This document shows, piece by piece, positions 53,122-62,005 of a stretch of DNA of 64,000 nucleotides. Numbering within the stretch: the first letter of the stretch is position 1; each line of letters starts with the position of its first letter. The notes under the pieces were generated by a model. The model searched no databases and was not told where the DNA came from. It was given only the letters and a program-made list of their open reading frames with translations. The stretch is from contig NZ_AP027742.1 in the NCBI RefSeq assembly GCF_030296775.1, positions 310,001-374,000 of the forward strand, read 5' to 3'. Source of the DNA: Claveliimonas bilis (GTDB lineage Bacteria > Bacillota > Clostridia > Lachnospirales > Lachnospiraceae). The position numbers and the translations under genes are program-made.

Positions 53122-54486
53122 ATGCAGATAAAGAGAGAGGATCTTACGAAAGAATACAGTAATATATTTTTTCACTTTGATTTCAGCCAAAGGATGGAAC
53201 TGGAATACGATCATAAAAGCTATGAACTGACTGATCACACACAGCTGCCGGAATTGATCGAACATTCTAAAGCAAAAGGAGATTATCAGATCAGTAAGAT
53301 CGCAAATAATATTCTGGCTGTATATGAAACGGAACATCAGATGGAGACATACAGCCATACTCCGGTGATGATTCATATGGAACTTTCCAGCTTCTGCGAC
53401 TGTGAATGTATGATGTGCAAACATTGCTATGAGAAAAACAGCGATGCACAATACCTGTCCCGCGATAAATTCCATGAACTTAAGCAGTATTTTGCAGCCT
53501 GCAGGATCGTTATGATCAACGGATATGGGGAACCCTTTATTCATCCGCAGATTTCAGAGATCATTTCCATTTTTGAAACATATCAGGTAAAGATTTTCAC
53601 TACGACAAATCTGCAGCATCTTCCAATGGACAGCCTGCCTAAGATCAATAAAGTTTTTGCGAGAATGAACGTTTCCTGTGACGGGGCCTGTGCAGAAACG
53701 TACGAATCCATAAGAAGAGGAGCTTCTTTTGCCAAATTTATCAAAAATTTGACTATACTGCGTGAAAACTGTCCGGATGTGCAGCTTTTTATGTCAGTCG
53801 TGGCTATGAGACAAAATATTGAGGAAGCAGTCAGTCTCGTGCGCATGGCAAAAGAATTAGGATTTGAAGAAATAAGATTTGGGAGATTGGGGTCTAATCT
53901 TTTTCTGGGAAATGAAAAAGACGAGCTGATTTATTATCCTAATTTTGCCGGCAGGGAACTGGAGAGGGCGAAGCAGGAAGGGGAAAGGATCGGGATACGC
54001 GTAGTAACGCCTGTTATCATGCAGAACAATGTCATTGACTGTAAGAAGGCGGAGCGGGAAAGGGAACAGATCCATGAGGAGCCGTTTTATAAAGGCGATA
54101 AATATTATGAAGGATTGGCAGAAAAATATAAAGAATTAAAAGAGTCCCATTTGTTTGAACCTCATCTGTACTCTACGGAAGGAGCAATTTCCTGTGAAGG
54201 GCTCTGTCACTGGATCGGATTCGGGCTGTACGTAAACTCATCCGGCAAAGTGAGGCCATGCTCTGAAATTCCCTATAACAGAGGACAGGAAAAAAGAGAA
54301 GAAAGGATTGATCATAATTATGAGGAACTGAAAACATTTCGGAAGAAATTTATTTCAGGAGAAGTGCCTAGGGTATGTATGGACTGCGCGTTCATTATGA
54401 GCGATGAGATCGGCTGCCTGAAGGTAAATCTTCGGGAGTATAAAAATTATTTTCTGGAAAAGGCGGGGGCGGGAAGAGAAGAATGA
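53122..54486 (+). CDS. Radical SAM-SPASM enzyme (5 of 5)
   Basis: A 454-residue protein with a 90-residue N-terminal extension, then CDCECMMC (Cys 92, 96, 99, with an extra Cys 94), INGYGEPFIHPQ, SCDGACAETYESIRRG, AMRQNIEEAVSLV, and a SPASM region CEGLCHWIGFGLYVN, VRPCSEIPYN and VCMDCAFIM. It belongs with enzymes 2 and 3. Its stop overlaps the start of the amide-ligase gene by 4 bp. Confidence 0.9.
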   Translation: MQIKREDLTKEYSNIFFHFDFSQRMELEYDHKSYELTDHTQLPELIEHSKAKGDYQISKIANNILAVYETEHQMETYSHTPVMIHMELSSFCDCECMMCKHCYEKNSDAQYLSRDKFHELKQYFAACRIVMINGYGEPFIHPQISEIISIFETYQVKIFTTTNLQHLPMDSLPKINKVFARMNVSCDGACAETYESIRRGASFAKFIKNLTILRENCPDVQLFMSVVAMRQNIEEAVSLVRMAKELGFEEIRFGRLGSNLFLGNEKDELIYYPNFAGRELERAKQEGERIGIRVVTPVIMQNNVIDCKKAEREREQIHEEPFYKGDKYYEGLAEKYKELKESHLFEPHLYSTEGAISCEGLCHWIGFGLYVNSSGKVRPCSEIPYNRGQEKREERIDHNYEELKTFRKKFISGEVPRVCMDCAFIMSDEIGCLKVNLREYKNYFLEKAGAGREE

Positions 54487-55808
54487 ACTTTTTATTAGAA
54501 ACAGGCAGTACCGGTTCTGTGAGATTTCTGTATACAGAAGGGGAAGAGATTACAGACCGTGACGGGAAGCAGGTGTATGTATATGGAAATAAAGAGATGT
54601 TTACCGCTGTTGAAAATCCGGAAGGGCCGGGTTCCTGCCGGGTCATTCGGAGCACAATGGGAGGAAATAAGACTGTCTTTTATCTGAAACATAACGGCAG
54701 GTATTATATTTTCACTTCACTGAAACTGCTGTCTGCCATTTCTTATCAATGCCGTTTCCAGGATGATCCGGAACTGATCAGTGAATTTATATACAACGGA
54801 TTTATCCGGACAAAGGACACGCTGGTACGTGATGTTTATAAGCTGCTTCCGGAAGAATACCTGGAAATAGAAGCAGGAGAGCTTAACATACATCGACTGG
54901 AAAGGACAAAAGCGAACAGGCAGAAGGTCAGCCTGGATCAGATGTATGAAAGAGAAAGAGCAATCATCAATTCCTATATCGATCTGGCGTTGTCAAAAAA
55001 GGGGCAGGTCAATCTGGCAATCTCGGGAGGATTTGATTCCAATCTCATCCTGCATTTTCTGAAGGAAAGAGGGATACCATCATGTGGATTTTCCGTCGGT
55101 GCGGCCCGGGGATTGGACGAGACAGGTGTGGCGGCAAACTTGTGTGCTCATGCCGGGAATGTCAGCCTTCGGAAAGGAAGCGTGGGGCCTAAGATACGGG
55201 AGCACCTGGAAGAAATTGTTGAGACGCTGGAGGGGAATCTTTATGAACGGGGGATTTTCCTTCAATATGCGCTGGCAAAGCTTCTGAAAGAGGAGCATGT
55301 CCGATATATTTTGCTGGGCGAAGGAGCGGATCAGGTATTTAACCGGAATTTTTATGACCGTAAGGCGCCCCCATATCTGACAAATTACAATGATAATCCA
55401 TATGAACTGGGGGCCATGGTCGTACTGAAAAAGAGTGTGCTGATGCTGGAGGCATTTGGGATTACAGGGCTATATCCATTTATCAGCAGAAAAATGCAGG
55501 ATCTTGGGGCTGAAATAATGGAGGAAAACGGCGTTTCCAAAATAAGACAGAAGGAAATGTGCCGAAAATACTTTGATGACGAAACAAACAGCCTTGTAGG
55601 AAAGAACCCCGGCAGCACTTCCCTGTGCGCATTGTTCCGGGATTCTGAAGACGAGGAGGCGTTTATTGCCAAAGTAAAGGAAACAAACGAGTTTTATGAT
55701 CCTTCCTTCCGGATCTCTTATAAATACGGGCCGGGGGAGTCAGAGCTGGATTATTATTTATGCCTGGAGTACCTTAGGATATTTAAGAAAATATTTTGCA
55801 GCGGATAA
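54483..55808 (+). CDS. Asparagine-synthetase-like amide ligase without the glutaminase Cys
   Basis: A 441-residue protein. The C-terminal synthetase domain has the PP-motif AISGGFDSNLIL (about 180-191) and ILLGEGADQVFNRNFY. The N-terminal domain (1-165) keeps an AsnB-like outline (YTEGEEITDRDGKQV, KLLPEEYLEIEAG), but residue 2 is Asn instead of the Cys that hydrolyses glutamine. Known: relatives lacking Cys2, such as beta-lactam synthetase, join an acid to an internal or external amine using ATP. Here it probably forms an amide in the product from an adenylated acid. Confidence 0.85.
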   Translation: MNFLLETGSTGSVRFLYTEGEEITDRDGKQVYVYGNKEMFTAVENPEGPGSCRVIRSTMGGNKTVFYLKHNGRYYIFTSLKLLSAISYQCRFQDDPELISEFIYNGFIRTKDTLVRDVYKLLPEEYLEIEAGELNIHRLERTKANRQKVSLDQMYERERAIINSYIDLALSKKGQVNLAISGGFDSNLILHFLKERGIPSCGFSVGAARGLDETGVAANLCAHAGNVSLRKGSVGPKIREHLEEIVETLEGNLYERGIFLQYALAKLLKEEHVRYILLGEGADQVFNRNFYDRKAPPYLTNYNDNPYELGAMVVLKKSVLMLEAFGITGLYPFISRKMQDLGAEIMEENGVSKIRQKEMCRKYFDDETNSLVGKNPGSTSLCALFRDSEDEEAFIAKVKETNEFYDPSFRISYKYGPGESELDYYLCLEYLRIFKKIFCSG

Positions 55809-55822
55809 AAGAGGTGTGCAAT

Positions 55823-56674
55823 ATGAAGAGAGTAGAGTGTGAAATACTTGCACCGGCGGGAAGGGCGGCAGATATAGCTCCTTTACTGAAAAACGGTGCG
55901 GATGCTGTTTATGTCGGGCTTGCCGGGTACAGTGCAAGACCGGAATCTTCAGACTTTTCAGCGGAAGAGATATGGGAAGCGCTGCCGTCAGTTCATGAAG
56001 AGGGAAAAAAACTGTTTGCGGCGATAAATGCCAATGTTCCCGGAGAGAAAATAGAAGAGCTATGCGGGCTGATAGAAGAGCTGGATGAAAAGGGGATTGA
56101 CGCTCTGATCCTGTCAGATTACGGGCTGATGAACCGCGTTTCCAAAGTAGTCAGACATGCTCAGCTTCATGCAAGCACACTCACGGGGGTCTATAATCAC
56201 GAAGACGTCCGCATGCTGCAGGAAATGGGAGTAAGCCGCATTATTTTGTCTTCCGACTTATTTGTAGACGAGATTGTGGATCTGACGGACAAAGTTCCGG
56301 ATATGGATTATGAGATCGTGGCCGATGGCGGGATCTGTTTCAATTCCAACCGCCAGTGCCTGCTTCCTCATTTCGGGCAAAAGGAAGGATACAGTGTGTA
56401 CTGTCAGAAAGAATATGAACTTTTGAAAGACGGGACATTCCTTGGGCCTGCAAAACGGATCGGAAATCCCCCGGGGAAAATACACCGTACGATGGGTATT
56501 TACCTTGGAATGGGCATACGCTCCTTTAAAGTGGAAGGAAGAACAAACCATCTGGACTACATTCTGCAGAGAGTGAAGGATATGGCGGAAAGCAAGAAGT
56601 TTTATCTGGAGCATTTGTCTGAAATCCCGGGGATGATGCATTATATAAGACGAAGCAACTGGTATGAGGTGTGA
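55823..56674 (+). CDS. U32-family protein, UbiU-like
   Basis: A 283-residue protein; ATG 55823 follows AGAGGTG. The U32 phrases LAPAGRAADIAPLLKNGADA, YVGLAGYSAR, HASTLTGVYNHEDVRMLQEM, GVSRIILSSDL, GGICFNSNRQC and VEGRTNHLDYI are all present; Cys residues in GGICFNSNRQC and YSVYC fit the [4Fe-4S] set of the family. Known: UbiU/UbiV carry out O2-independent hydroxylation in anaerobic ubiquinone synthesis; other U32 proteins modify RNA. Being directly coupled to a second, shorter U32 gene is the UbiU-UbiV arrangement. Confidence 0.8.
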   Translation: MKRVECEILAPAGRAADIAPLLKNGADAVYVGLAGYSARPESSDFSAEEIWEALPSVHEEGKKLFAAINANVPGEKIEELCGLIEELDEKGIDALILSDYGLMNRVSKVVRHAQLHASTLTGVYNHEDVRMLQEMGVSRIILSSDLFVDEIVDLTDKVPDMDYEIVADGGICFNSNRQCLLPHFGQKEGYSVYCQKEYELLKDGTFLGPAKRIGNPPGKIHRTMGIYLGMGIRSFKVEGRTNHLDYILQRVKDMAESKKFYLEHLSEIPGMMHYIRRSNWYEV

Positions 56675-56676
56675 AA

Positions 56677-57402
56677 ATGAGGGAATATTTTGCAGGCCGA
56701 GAGACCTATGATCTTGGGAGAATAGAAGAACTGATTGAAAAAAGCGAAGTAAAGGGGATCATTTTAGGAGATCTGTTTTGTCAGAAACGTATGTTTCAAA
56801 ATGGAATTGCGGATCTGATCCTTTTGATGGACCGTGTTCTTGCCTCTAAGAAGGAGGCGGTTTACCAGGCGCCGTTGTATGTTACCGGGAGAAACTTAGA
56901 AGAAGTAACAGCCATCCTACGCCTGATGGACGGATATAAAAAGGAATCCTGCGTGATCGTCCAGGACTTCGGGACTGCCAGGATGGCTGCCGGAGCGTAT
57001 AAGAATATACGGCTGGTCTGGGGACAGATGGGGAGAGTGCGGGAGCGGAGGTACTCAGATGAGTTTCTTCAGTTCCTGAAGGAAAGAGGATTTACCGGCA
57101 TGGAGACAGGGGATCAGGAACTTGCGGGCAGGCTGTATTCATTTGGGCTTGTACCGTTTTTTGACAACGCACTCCTTCAATACCAGACGCTGGGAAGGAT
57201 CTGTTATCTGGAATACGAGACAGGACGGTGCGAGCCGGAGCTGTGCCGCCAAGGATGTTACAGCTTAAGGGCCGGGGGAGAAGAATATGAGATGACGATA
57301 GACGGATATATGCTTGGGAAAAAGTACCGGATGATACCGGAAAACATACTGGAAACTGTTCATAAGAAATATGGGGCTGAATTGATTTTCAGGAAAAAAT
57401 AA
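56677..57402 (+). CDS. U32-family protein, UbiV-like partner
   Basis: A 241-residue protein starting 2 bp after the UbiU-like stop (ATG 56677 preferred to GTG 56671). It lacks the long U32 C-terminus and has a Cys cluster in [20 protein letters not shown] and the following CYS, matching the four-Cys pattern of UbiV. EGRTNH is absent. The pair probably forms a heterodimer that inserts an oxygen atom from a non-O2 donor, perhaps on the prenylated aromatic core. Confidence 0.7.
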   Translation: MREYFAGRETYDLGRIEELIEKSEVKGIILGDLFCQKRMFQNGIADLILLMDRVLASKKEAVYQAPLYVTGRNLEEVTAILRLMDGYKKESCVIVQDFGTARMAAGAYKNIRLVWGQMGRVRERRYSDEFLQFLKERGFTGMETGDQELAGRLYSFGLVPFFDNALLQYQTLGRICYLEYETGRCEPELCRQGCYSLRAGGEEYEMTIDGYMLGKKYRMIPENILETVHKKYGAELIFRKK

Positions 57403-57425
57403 AAAGGAAACCGGAGAGAAAAAAG

Positions 57426-58355
57426 ATGAAGAGAATATTAGTAACAGGCGGAGCCGGATTTATAGGCTCTCATTTGTGCCGGAGGCTGCTGGACGCCGGA
57501 AATAAAGTAATCTGTATTGACAATATGTTTACGGGAACGTATGACAATATAGGAGAGTTGTATTCCAATCCTGATTTTGAGTTTGTGAATGCAGATATTA
57601 TCCACCCGATGCATCTTGATATTGATGAAATCTATAATCTGGCCTGTCCTGCAAGTCCGGTTCAATATCAGTACGATCCGATCATGACGACCAAGATCAG
57701 TTTTCTGGGAGCGCTTAATGTACTTGAAATGGCCAGAAAAATGAATGCGAAAGTCCTGCAGGCAAGTACAAGCGAAATTTATGGAGATCCTCTGATTCAT
57801 CCGCAGAAGGAAGGCTACAGAGGCAATGTAAATACCACCGGGCCAAGGGCGTGTTATGACGAGGGAAAGAGGGTGGCGGAAACTCTGTTTTCCGATTATC
57901 GGAGATTATATGGAACGGACACGAAGATCATAAGGATATTTAACACATACGGACCGCATATGCTGGAAAACGACGGGCGGGTCGTCTCCAACTTTATCAT
58001 GCAGGCCATACACAACAAGGATATCACCATATATGGAAGCGGAACTCAGACGAGAAGTTTCTGCTATGTGGACGACCTGGTGACCGGCATGATCGCGGTC
58101 ATGGAGAAAAAGAATTTTCCGGGGCCGGTCAATCTGGGGAATCCCCATGAGATGACCATCCTGGAGCTGGCAGATATGATCATAAGAAAGACCGGTTCCA
58201 GCTCCAGGATCGTGCATCAGCCGCTTCCGGAGGATGACCCTGTGAAAAGACGGCCGGATATTTCCTATGCGAAAAGAGAACTGGGCTGGGAACCGACTGT
58301 TGATATCGAGCAGGGGATCGAGAGGACGATCGCCTATTTTAAAAAGAAATATTAA
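57426..58355 (+). CDS. UDP-glucuronate decarboxylase-like SDR epimerase (UDP-xylose synthase type)
   Basis: A 309-residue extended SDR. NAD site [25 protein letters not shown], and the subfamily mark [18 protein letters not shown], in which YDEGKR carries the catalytic Tyr and Lys and is typical of UXS enzymes. Later [22 protein letters not shown] and [16 protein letters not shown]. It would convert UDP-glucuronate to UDP-xylose, a donor for the cluster's glycosyltransferases. It is the last gene of the train; the stop is followed by a gap of 30 bp and a convergent gene. Confidence 0.9.
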   Translation: MKRILVTGGAGFIGSHLCRRLLDAGNKVICIDNMFTGTYDNIGELYSNPDFEFVNADIIHPMHLDIDEIYNLACPASPVQYQYDPIMTTKISFLGALNVLEMARKMNAKVLQASTSEIYGDPLIHPQKEGYRGNVNTTGPRACYDEGKRVAETLFSDYRRLYGTDTKIIRIFNTYGPHMLENDGRVVSNFIMQAIHNKDITIYGSGTQTRSFCYVDDLVTGMIAVMEKKNFPGPVNLGNPHEMTILELADMIIRKTGSSSRIVHQPLPEDDPVKRRPDISYAKRELGWEPTVDIEQGIERTIAYFKKKY

Positions 58356-58384
58356 AGGGAAAATTATCGGTATAGTGTAAAGAA

Positions 58385-59125
58385 CTACGATTGCTTTTCA
58401 AATTTGCGGAGAAACTGCTGTAAGCGCTGTGTCTTTGGGGCGGAAAAAATTTCTTCGGAGGTTCCCTCTTCGGCGATTTCCCCTTCGTCCAGAAATACCA
58501 CATGATCGGCAATGTGTCTGGCAAATGCCATTTCATGGGTGGCGATGATCATAGTGGTATTTTCCTTTGCCAGTTTATATAAAAGGTTCAATACTTCCCC
58601 TACCAGTTCCGGATCCAGTGAAGAAGTAGGCTCGTCGATCAGCATTACTTTTGGGTTTACTGCCATAGCCCGTCCGATTCCGATCCGCTGCTGCTGTCCG
58701 CCCGACAGCTGGGACGGATAAGAATCGGCCTTTTCTGTCAGACCGATTGCTTCCAGGATTTCCCGTGCTTGACCTTCTGCTTCTTTTTTAGGGATCTTTT
58801 GTACTGCCGTTAGAGGTTCCATGATATTTTCCAGTGCGGTCTTATTTTTGAACAGGCTGTAATTCTGGAAGACCATGGCCGTCCTGGCGCGAAGTTCATA
58901 TTCTTCGTTTTTCTTATGGTTTTTGGCGTCTACTGAAAACTGGTCAATTGTTATGATGCCGGAATCAGGCTTTTCCAGATAATTGATACAGCGAAGCAGG
59001 GTAGACTTTCCGGTACCCGACGGCCCGATCAGGACTAATACTTTTCTTTCTTCCAGACGGATAGAGATATCTTTTAAAACATGCAGCGATCCAAAACTTT
59101 TATTTAAATTGTCAATACGAATCAT
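58385..59125 (-). CDS. Polar amino acid ABC transporter, ATP-binding subunit
   Basis: A 246-residue protein: Walker A LIGPSGTGKSTLLRC (about 32-46), Q-loop VFQNYSLF, signature LSGGQQQRIGIGRAMA, Walker B VMLIDEPTSSLDPE and the His switch TMIIATHEM. Closest in look to the GlnQ/TcyC group. It powers import of a polar amino acid or cystine. It is the last gene of the minus-strand operon and converges with the epimerase. Confidence 0.95.
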   Translation of the reverse strand: MIRIDNLNKSFGSLHVLKDISIRLEERKVLVLIGPSGTGKSTLLRCINYLEKPDSGIITIDQFSVDAKNHKKNEEYELRARTAMVFQNYSLFKNKTALENIMEPLTAVQKIPKKEAEGQAREILEAIGLTEKADSYPSQLSGGQQQRIGIGRAMAVNPKVMLIDEPTSSLDPELVGEVLNLLYKLAKENTTMIIATHEMAFARHIADHVVFLDEGEIAEEGTSEEIFSAPKTQRLQQFLRKFEKQS

Positions 59126-59148
59126 AGTTTTGCCTCTTTCATTTCATA

Positions 59149-59817
59149 TTAATAAATTCTGTTCAGACGTTTTTCCATTCTGCTCTGGAGCAGATTCAAC
59201 GCGGAAATAATGATCCAGTAGATGACGACTGTTGCCAGATATCCTTCCAGGAAGCGGTAGGTTCTGGAGGTTTCCATGCTGACCGCTGCCATCATATCTT
59301 TGAAGCCGATCATAAATCCGATAGATGTTGATTTGAAAAGGTTGATAAAATTATTGGAAAGTCCCGGCACGGCGATTCTTGCAGCCTGCGGAATAATAAT
59401 TTTGGTAACAACTTTTAGCGGACGCATCCCGATGGAAAGTCCTGCTTCATACTGATCTTTTGTGACGGAATTTAAAGCGGCCCGGATGTCTTCGGACATA
59501 AAGGCACAATAATTAGCACTTAGACAAATAACAACAGCTGTAAATGCGCTCATGTTCCGTATCGTCTCGCTGACCTGGGCAAACCCATAATAAAAAAGAA
59601 ACAACTGTGCGATAAATGGTGTCCCTCTGAAGAAAGAAACATAGACTGTACTCAAAGAGAACAGTCCTCTGATCCGGTACTGGCGAATGACTGCCAGTAT
59701 GATACCCAGTAGCAGGGAAAGGATCAGGGAGAGAAACGCGACGATGACTGTCGCCGGGAGCAGCTTTAGTATTTTGGGAATAATTTCAATAAAATAGTCG
59801 ATTCTAAATGTATCCAT
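59149..59817 (-). CDS. Polar amino acid ABC transporter, permease subunit
   Basis: A 222-residue protein; ATG 59817 has GGAG six bases before it, better than TTG 59829. Five membrane helices of the HisM/TcyB type and the EAA loop EAGLSIGMRPLKVVTKIIIP, which docks to the ATPase. It lies 23 bp before the ATPase gene and 90 bp after the binding-protein gene, from which a hairpin separates it. Confidence 0.95.
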   Translation of the reverse strand: MDTFRIDYFIEIIPKILKLLPATVIVAFLSLILSLLLGIILAVIRQYRIRGLFSLSTVYVSFFRGTPFIAQLFLFYYGFAQVSETIRNMSAFTAVVICLSANYCAFMSEDIRAALNSVTKDQYEAGLSIGMRPLKVVTKIIIPQAARIAVPGLSNNFINLFKSTSIGFMIGFKDMMAAVSMETSRTYRFLEGYLATVVIYWIIISALNLLQSRMEKRLNRIY

Positions 59818-59840
59818 TTTTTTCTCCAAGGTTTCAAAAG

Positions 59841-59888
59841 AAGGGGCTTATCACATGAGAACTAAATTCCTCATGTGACGGCCCCTTT
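59841..59888 (-). terminator. Hairpin between binding protein and permease genes
   Basis: AAGGGGC...TCACATGAG pairs with CTCATGTGA...GCCCCTT (59841-59888), with a small internal bulge and a T-run on the minus strand (CTTCTTTT). It would let a large share of transcripts end after the binding-protein gene, the usual way to make more binding protein than permease. Confidence 0.7.
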
Positions 59889-59907
59889 TGGTTAGTTAGT
59901 TGTAATC

Positions 59908-60717
59908 TTATTCTTCCATAGGATCAAATCCAAACCACTTCACTGACGTATCATGAAGGAATCCTTCTTCTTTCAGATCGCTGATCACAGCGTTTACTTC
60001 ATCACACAGGGCTTTGCCTTCCTCTGTTTTCTGGAACGGATATCCGGCATTTTCTGTATATACTGCCTCACCTACGCCCTTGATTTCAAGTCCGGATTCC
60101 TGTTTTACAGATTCAATATGAAGAGCTGACATCAAAGTGGCGTCAATCCTTCCAAGCGCTACGTCTGTCGGTACTGCTGTGCTGTCGTCGTAATTTACAT
60201 ACTTGATCTGTCCATCCGGATCCAGTTCATCAAAATAGTCATAGGCAATATCATCGCTGAGAAGTCCAAGGGTCCTTCCGTATAAGTCTTCCACACTGTT
60301 GATATCATTGGTGCTCTCTGCTACAACAATCTTATATGGCACATAGAAATAGGTATCTGTAAAATAGTATTTTTCCTTTCTTTCATCTGTGATACCGATC
60401 TGGTCAGCCACAGTATCTACGCGTCCGCTGTCAAGCAGTTCAATGACGCCCGGGAACCCGGCGGTTTCCCACTCGATCTCATAATTCAGACGGTCCGCAA
60501 TTTCATTCCATACATCAATTTCAAATCCCTGAAGCTCGCCGTCCTCATTTGTTTCTGAAAAAAATGCATGCTCCCCTGTGGTGGAAATGCGGATTGTTTT
60601 CTTTTCTTCCTTGCTTTCTTCGGAGCCTTCTGATGAGCTGTCTGAGCCGCATCCAGTCAACATTGCGCCGGTGATTGCCGCCACCAGCAGAGCGGAAACA
60701 AATCTTTTCTTTTTCAT
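59908..60717 (-). CDS. Polar amino acid ABC transporter, substrate-binding lipoprotein
   Basis: A 269-residue protein with a lipoprotein signal (MKKKRFVSALLVAAITGAML, then TGCGSD; lipidation at Cys23) and a short Ser/Glu linker. SBP_bac_3 fold: ISTTGEHAFF, GFEIDVWNEIADRL, GRVDTVADQIGITDERKEKY and the DVALGRIDATL motif. Cystine-binding TcyA and FliY are close in style (DVALGRIDAT). GGAGGG ribosome site. Confidence 0.9.
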   Translation of the reverse strand: MKKKRFVSALLVAAITGAMLTGCGSDSSSEGSEESKEEKKTIRISTTGEHAFFSETNEDGELQGFEIDVWNEIADRLNYEIEWETAGFPGVIELLDSGRVDTVADQIGITDERKEKYYFTDTYFYVPYKIVVAESTNDINSVEDLYGRTLGLLSDDIAYDYFDELDPDGQIKYVNYDDSTAVPTDVALGRIDATLMSALHIESVKQESGLEIKGVGEAVYTENAGYPFQKTEEGKALCDEVNAVISDLKEEGFLHDTSVKWFGFDPMEE

Positions 60718-60802
60718 TTTTTCCCTCCTGTAAAAAGTAAAACCATTTATTCATCATTCCATATTGTCGCACAGAAAAAAACAATTTACCAATCACTTAT
60801 TT

Positions 60803-60825
60803 CGATATATGTAGAACACATATCG
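60803..60825. promoter_or_regulatory. 23-bp near-palindrome in the divergent intergenic region
   Basis: CGATATATGT-AGA-ACACATATCG is symmetric at 9 of 10 positions. It lies in the 251-bp gap between the binding-protein gene (minus) and the glutathione-transferase-like gene (plus), about 85 bp before the former, and is a plausible operator for one or both. Confidence 0.5.
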
Positions 60826-60886
60826 GGATTTTCAATATGTTGTCATATACTTTACATGAATCTGCAAATATTTTTATAAAAAGTTC

Positions 60887-60914
60887 TTTTCCGATTTCAG
60901 GGCTGTGATATAAT
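60887..60914 (+). promoter_or_regulatory. Probable promoter of the glutathione-transferase-like gene
   Basis: TATAAT at 60909-60914, with a weak -35 (TTTTCC near 60887) at 16 bp. Transcription would begin near 60921, which leaves no room for a ribosome site ahead of ATG 60939 and supports ATG 60969. Confidence 0.5.
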
Positions 60915-60968
60915 TACGAAGGAAATAGTTAAATTTACATGGGAAAGACAGAAATGGGAAAGGAACAT

Positions 60969-61991
60969 ATGGCAGATTATGTTGATGTAAACGGAAGGAA
61001 AATAAGGATCAGGACTCCGGAAGTCTCGGAAATTGATGAAAACGGCTATTTTCGCCGGCAGTCAAACGCATTTACCGGACATTTGGGAAGCAAAGAGCAT
61101 CCGGTGGAAAAAGGAAGATATATTCTTTTTTGGTCAACCGGATGTGCCTGGTCTAATCGGGCTGTGATTGTGATCGACCTTCTGGGACTGTCGGAAGCTG
61201 TGAAAACAGAAGCGGTAGACTGGACGGACCGTCCGGAAGATCTTGGATGGGAATTTGTCCATTCTCCGGGTCATATTAATCCGGAAACGGGAGCACAGTT
61301 TTTAAGCGAACTTTATTACAATACGGATGGGGACTACAAGGGAAGGACAACCGTGCCGGCTTTGGTGGATTATCGGACAAAGACAGTTGTGAATAATGAT
61401 TTCCAGATGCTGACTGTTTTGCTGGAGACGGAATTTTCTCCTCTGCATCATCCGGAGGCGCCGGATTTGTATCCGGTTCGGCAGAAGGATAAGATCGACA
61501 GGCTTAACAGCTGGCTGTATCAAAATGTCAATGATGCGATATACCGTGCATGTTTTGCCAGATCCGTGGAGGCTTATTATGAAGGATACCATACATTTTT
61601 TGACAGTTTATCTGTGCTGAACACATGTCTGGAAAAACAGCGGTTCCTGCTTGGCGATTATATTACGGACAGTGATATTCGCCTGTTTACAACGCTGGCC
61701 AGACTGGATATCAATTATTCACGGCATCTTGGGCCCTGCCCCGGCCTTTCGGACTATCCGAATTTGTGGGACTATGCAAGAGATCTGTATCAGGTTCCGG
61801 CTTTTCGCAGACACACACATTTTCAGGAATTTGCAGCCAGGCAGGATTCAGACAGAAGAGGGCAGAATTTTCGCTTTCATCCCTATTATGATATGGTAGT
61901 GCCCGGTACAGATTTTCCAGAACTATGGTCAGTGCCTGCCGCAAGGGAGAAACTTAGTTCGGATCCTCCCCATAGATTTATGATAAAGTAA
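60969..61991 (+). CDS. Glutathione S-transferase-like protein (glutathionyl-hydroquinone-reductase type)
   Basis: A 340-residue protein; ATG 60969 follows GGGAAAGGAAC (ATG 60939 and 60954 are possible). The Xi/omega-class plan is visible: GRYILFWSTGCAWSNRAVIV with the active-site Cys (CAW, where the family usually has CPW), TTVPALVDYRTKTVVNND (cis-Pro and Ser/Asn site), and the all-helical C-terminal domain with FLLGDYITDSDIRLFTTLAR. It would reduce glutathionylated or related thiol adducts of quinones. Strict anaerobes rarely make glutathione, so a different thiol may be used. Confidence 0.85.
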   Translation: MADYVDVNGRKIRIRTPEVSEIDENGYFRRQSNAFTGHLGSKEHPVEKGRYILFWSTGCAWSNRAVIVIDLLGLSEAVKTEAVDWTDRPEDLGWEFVHSPGHINPETGAQFLSELYYNTDGDYKGRTTVPALVDYRTKTVVNNDFQMLTVLLETEFSPLHHPEAPDLYPVRQKDKIDRLNSWLYQNVNDAIYRACFARSVEAYYEGYHTFFDSLSVLNTCLEKQRFLLGDYITDSDIRLFTTLARLDINYSRHLGPCPGLSDYPNLWDYARDLYQVPAFRRHTHFQEFAARQDSDRRGQNFRFHPYYDMVVPGTDFPELWSVPAAREKLSSDPPHRFMIK

Positions 61992-62005
61992 AAGGAGAGC
62001 GCGGA

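Noticed and set aside
49300-55808. A lasso- or sactipeptide-type RiPP cluster (radical SAM plus AsnB-like)
   Set aside because: No precursor peptide frame fits between the genes, no leader peptidase is present, and UbiA, Idi and glycosyltransferases point to a small molecule.
42839-55808. Archaeal-type ether lipid synthesis (UbiA plus geranylgeranyl reductase)
   Set aside because: No glycerol-1-phosphate dehydrogenase or GGGP synthase is present; a prenylated aromatic or glycolipid explains the set with fewer assumptions.
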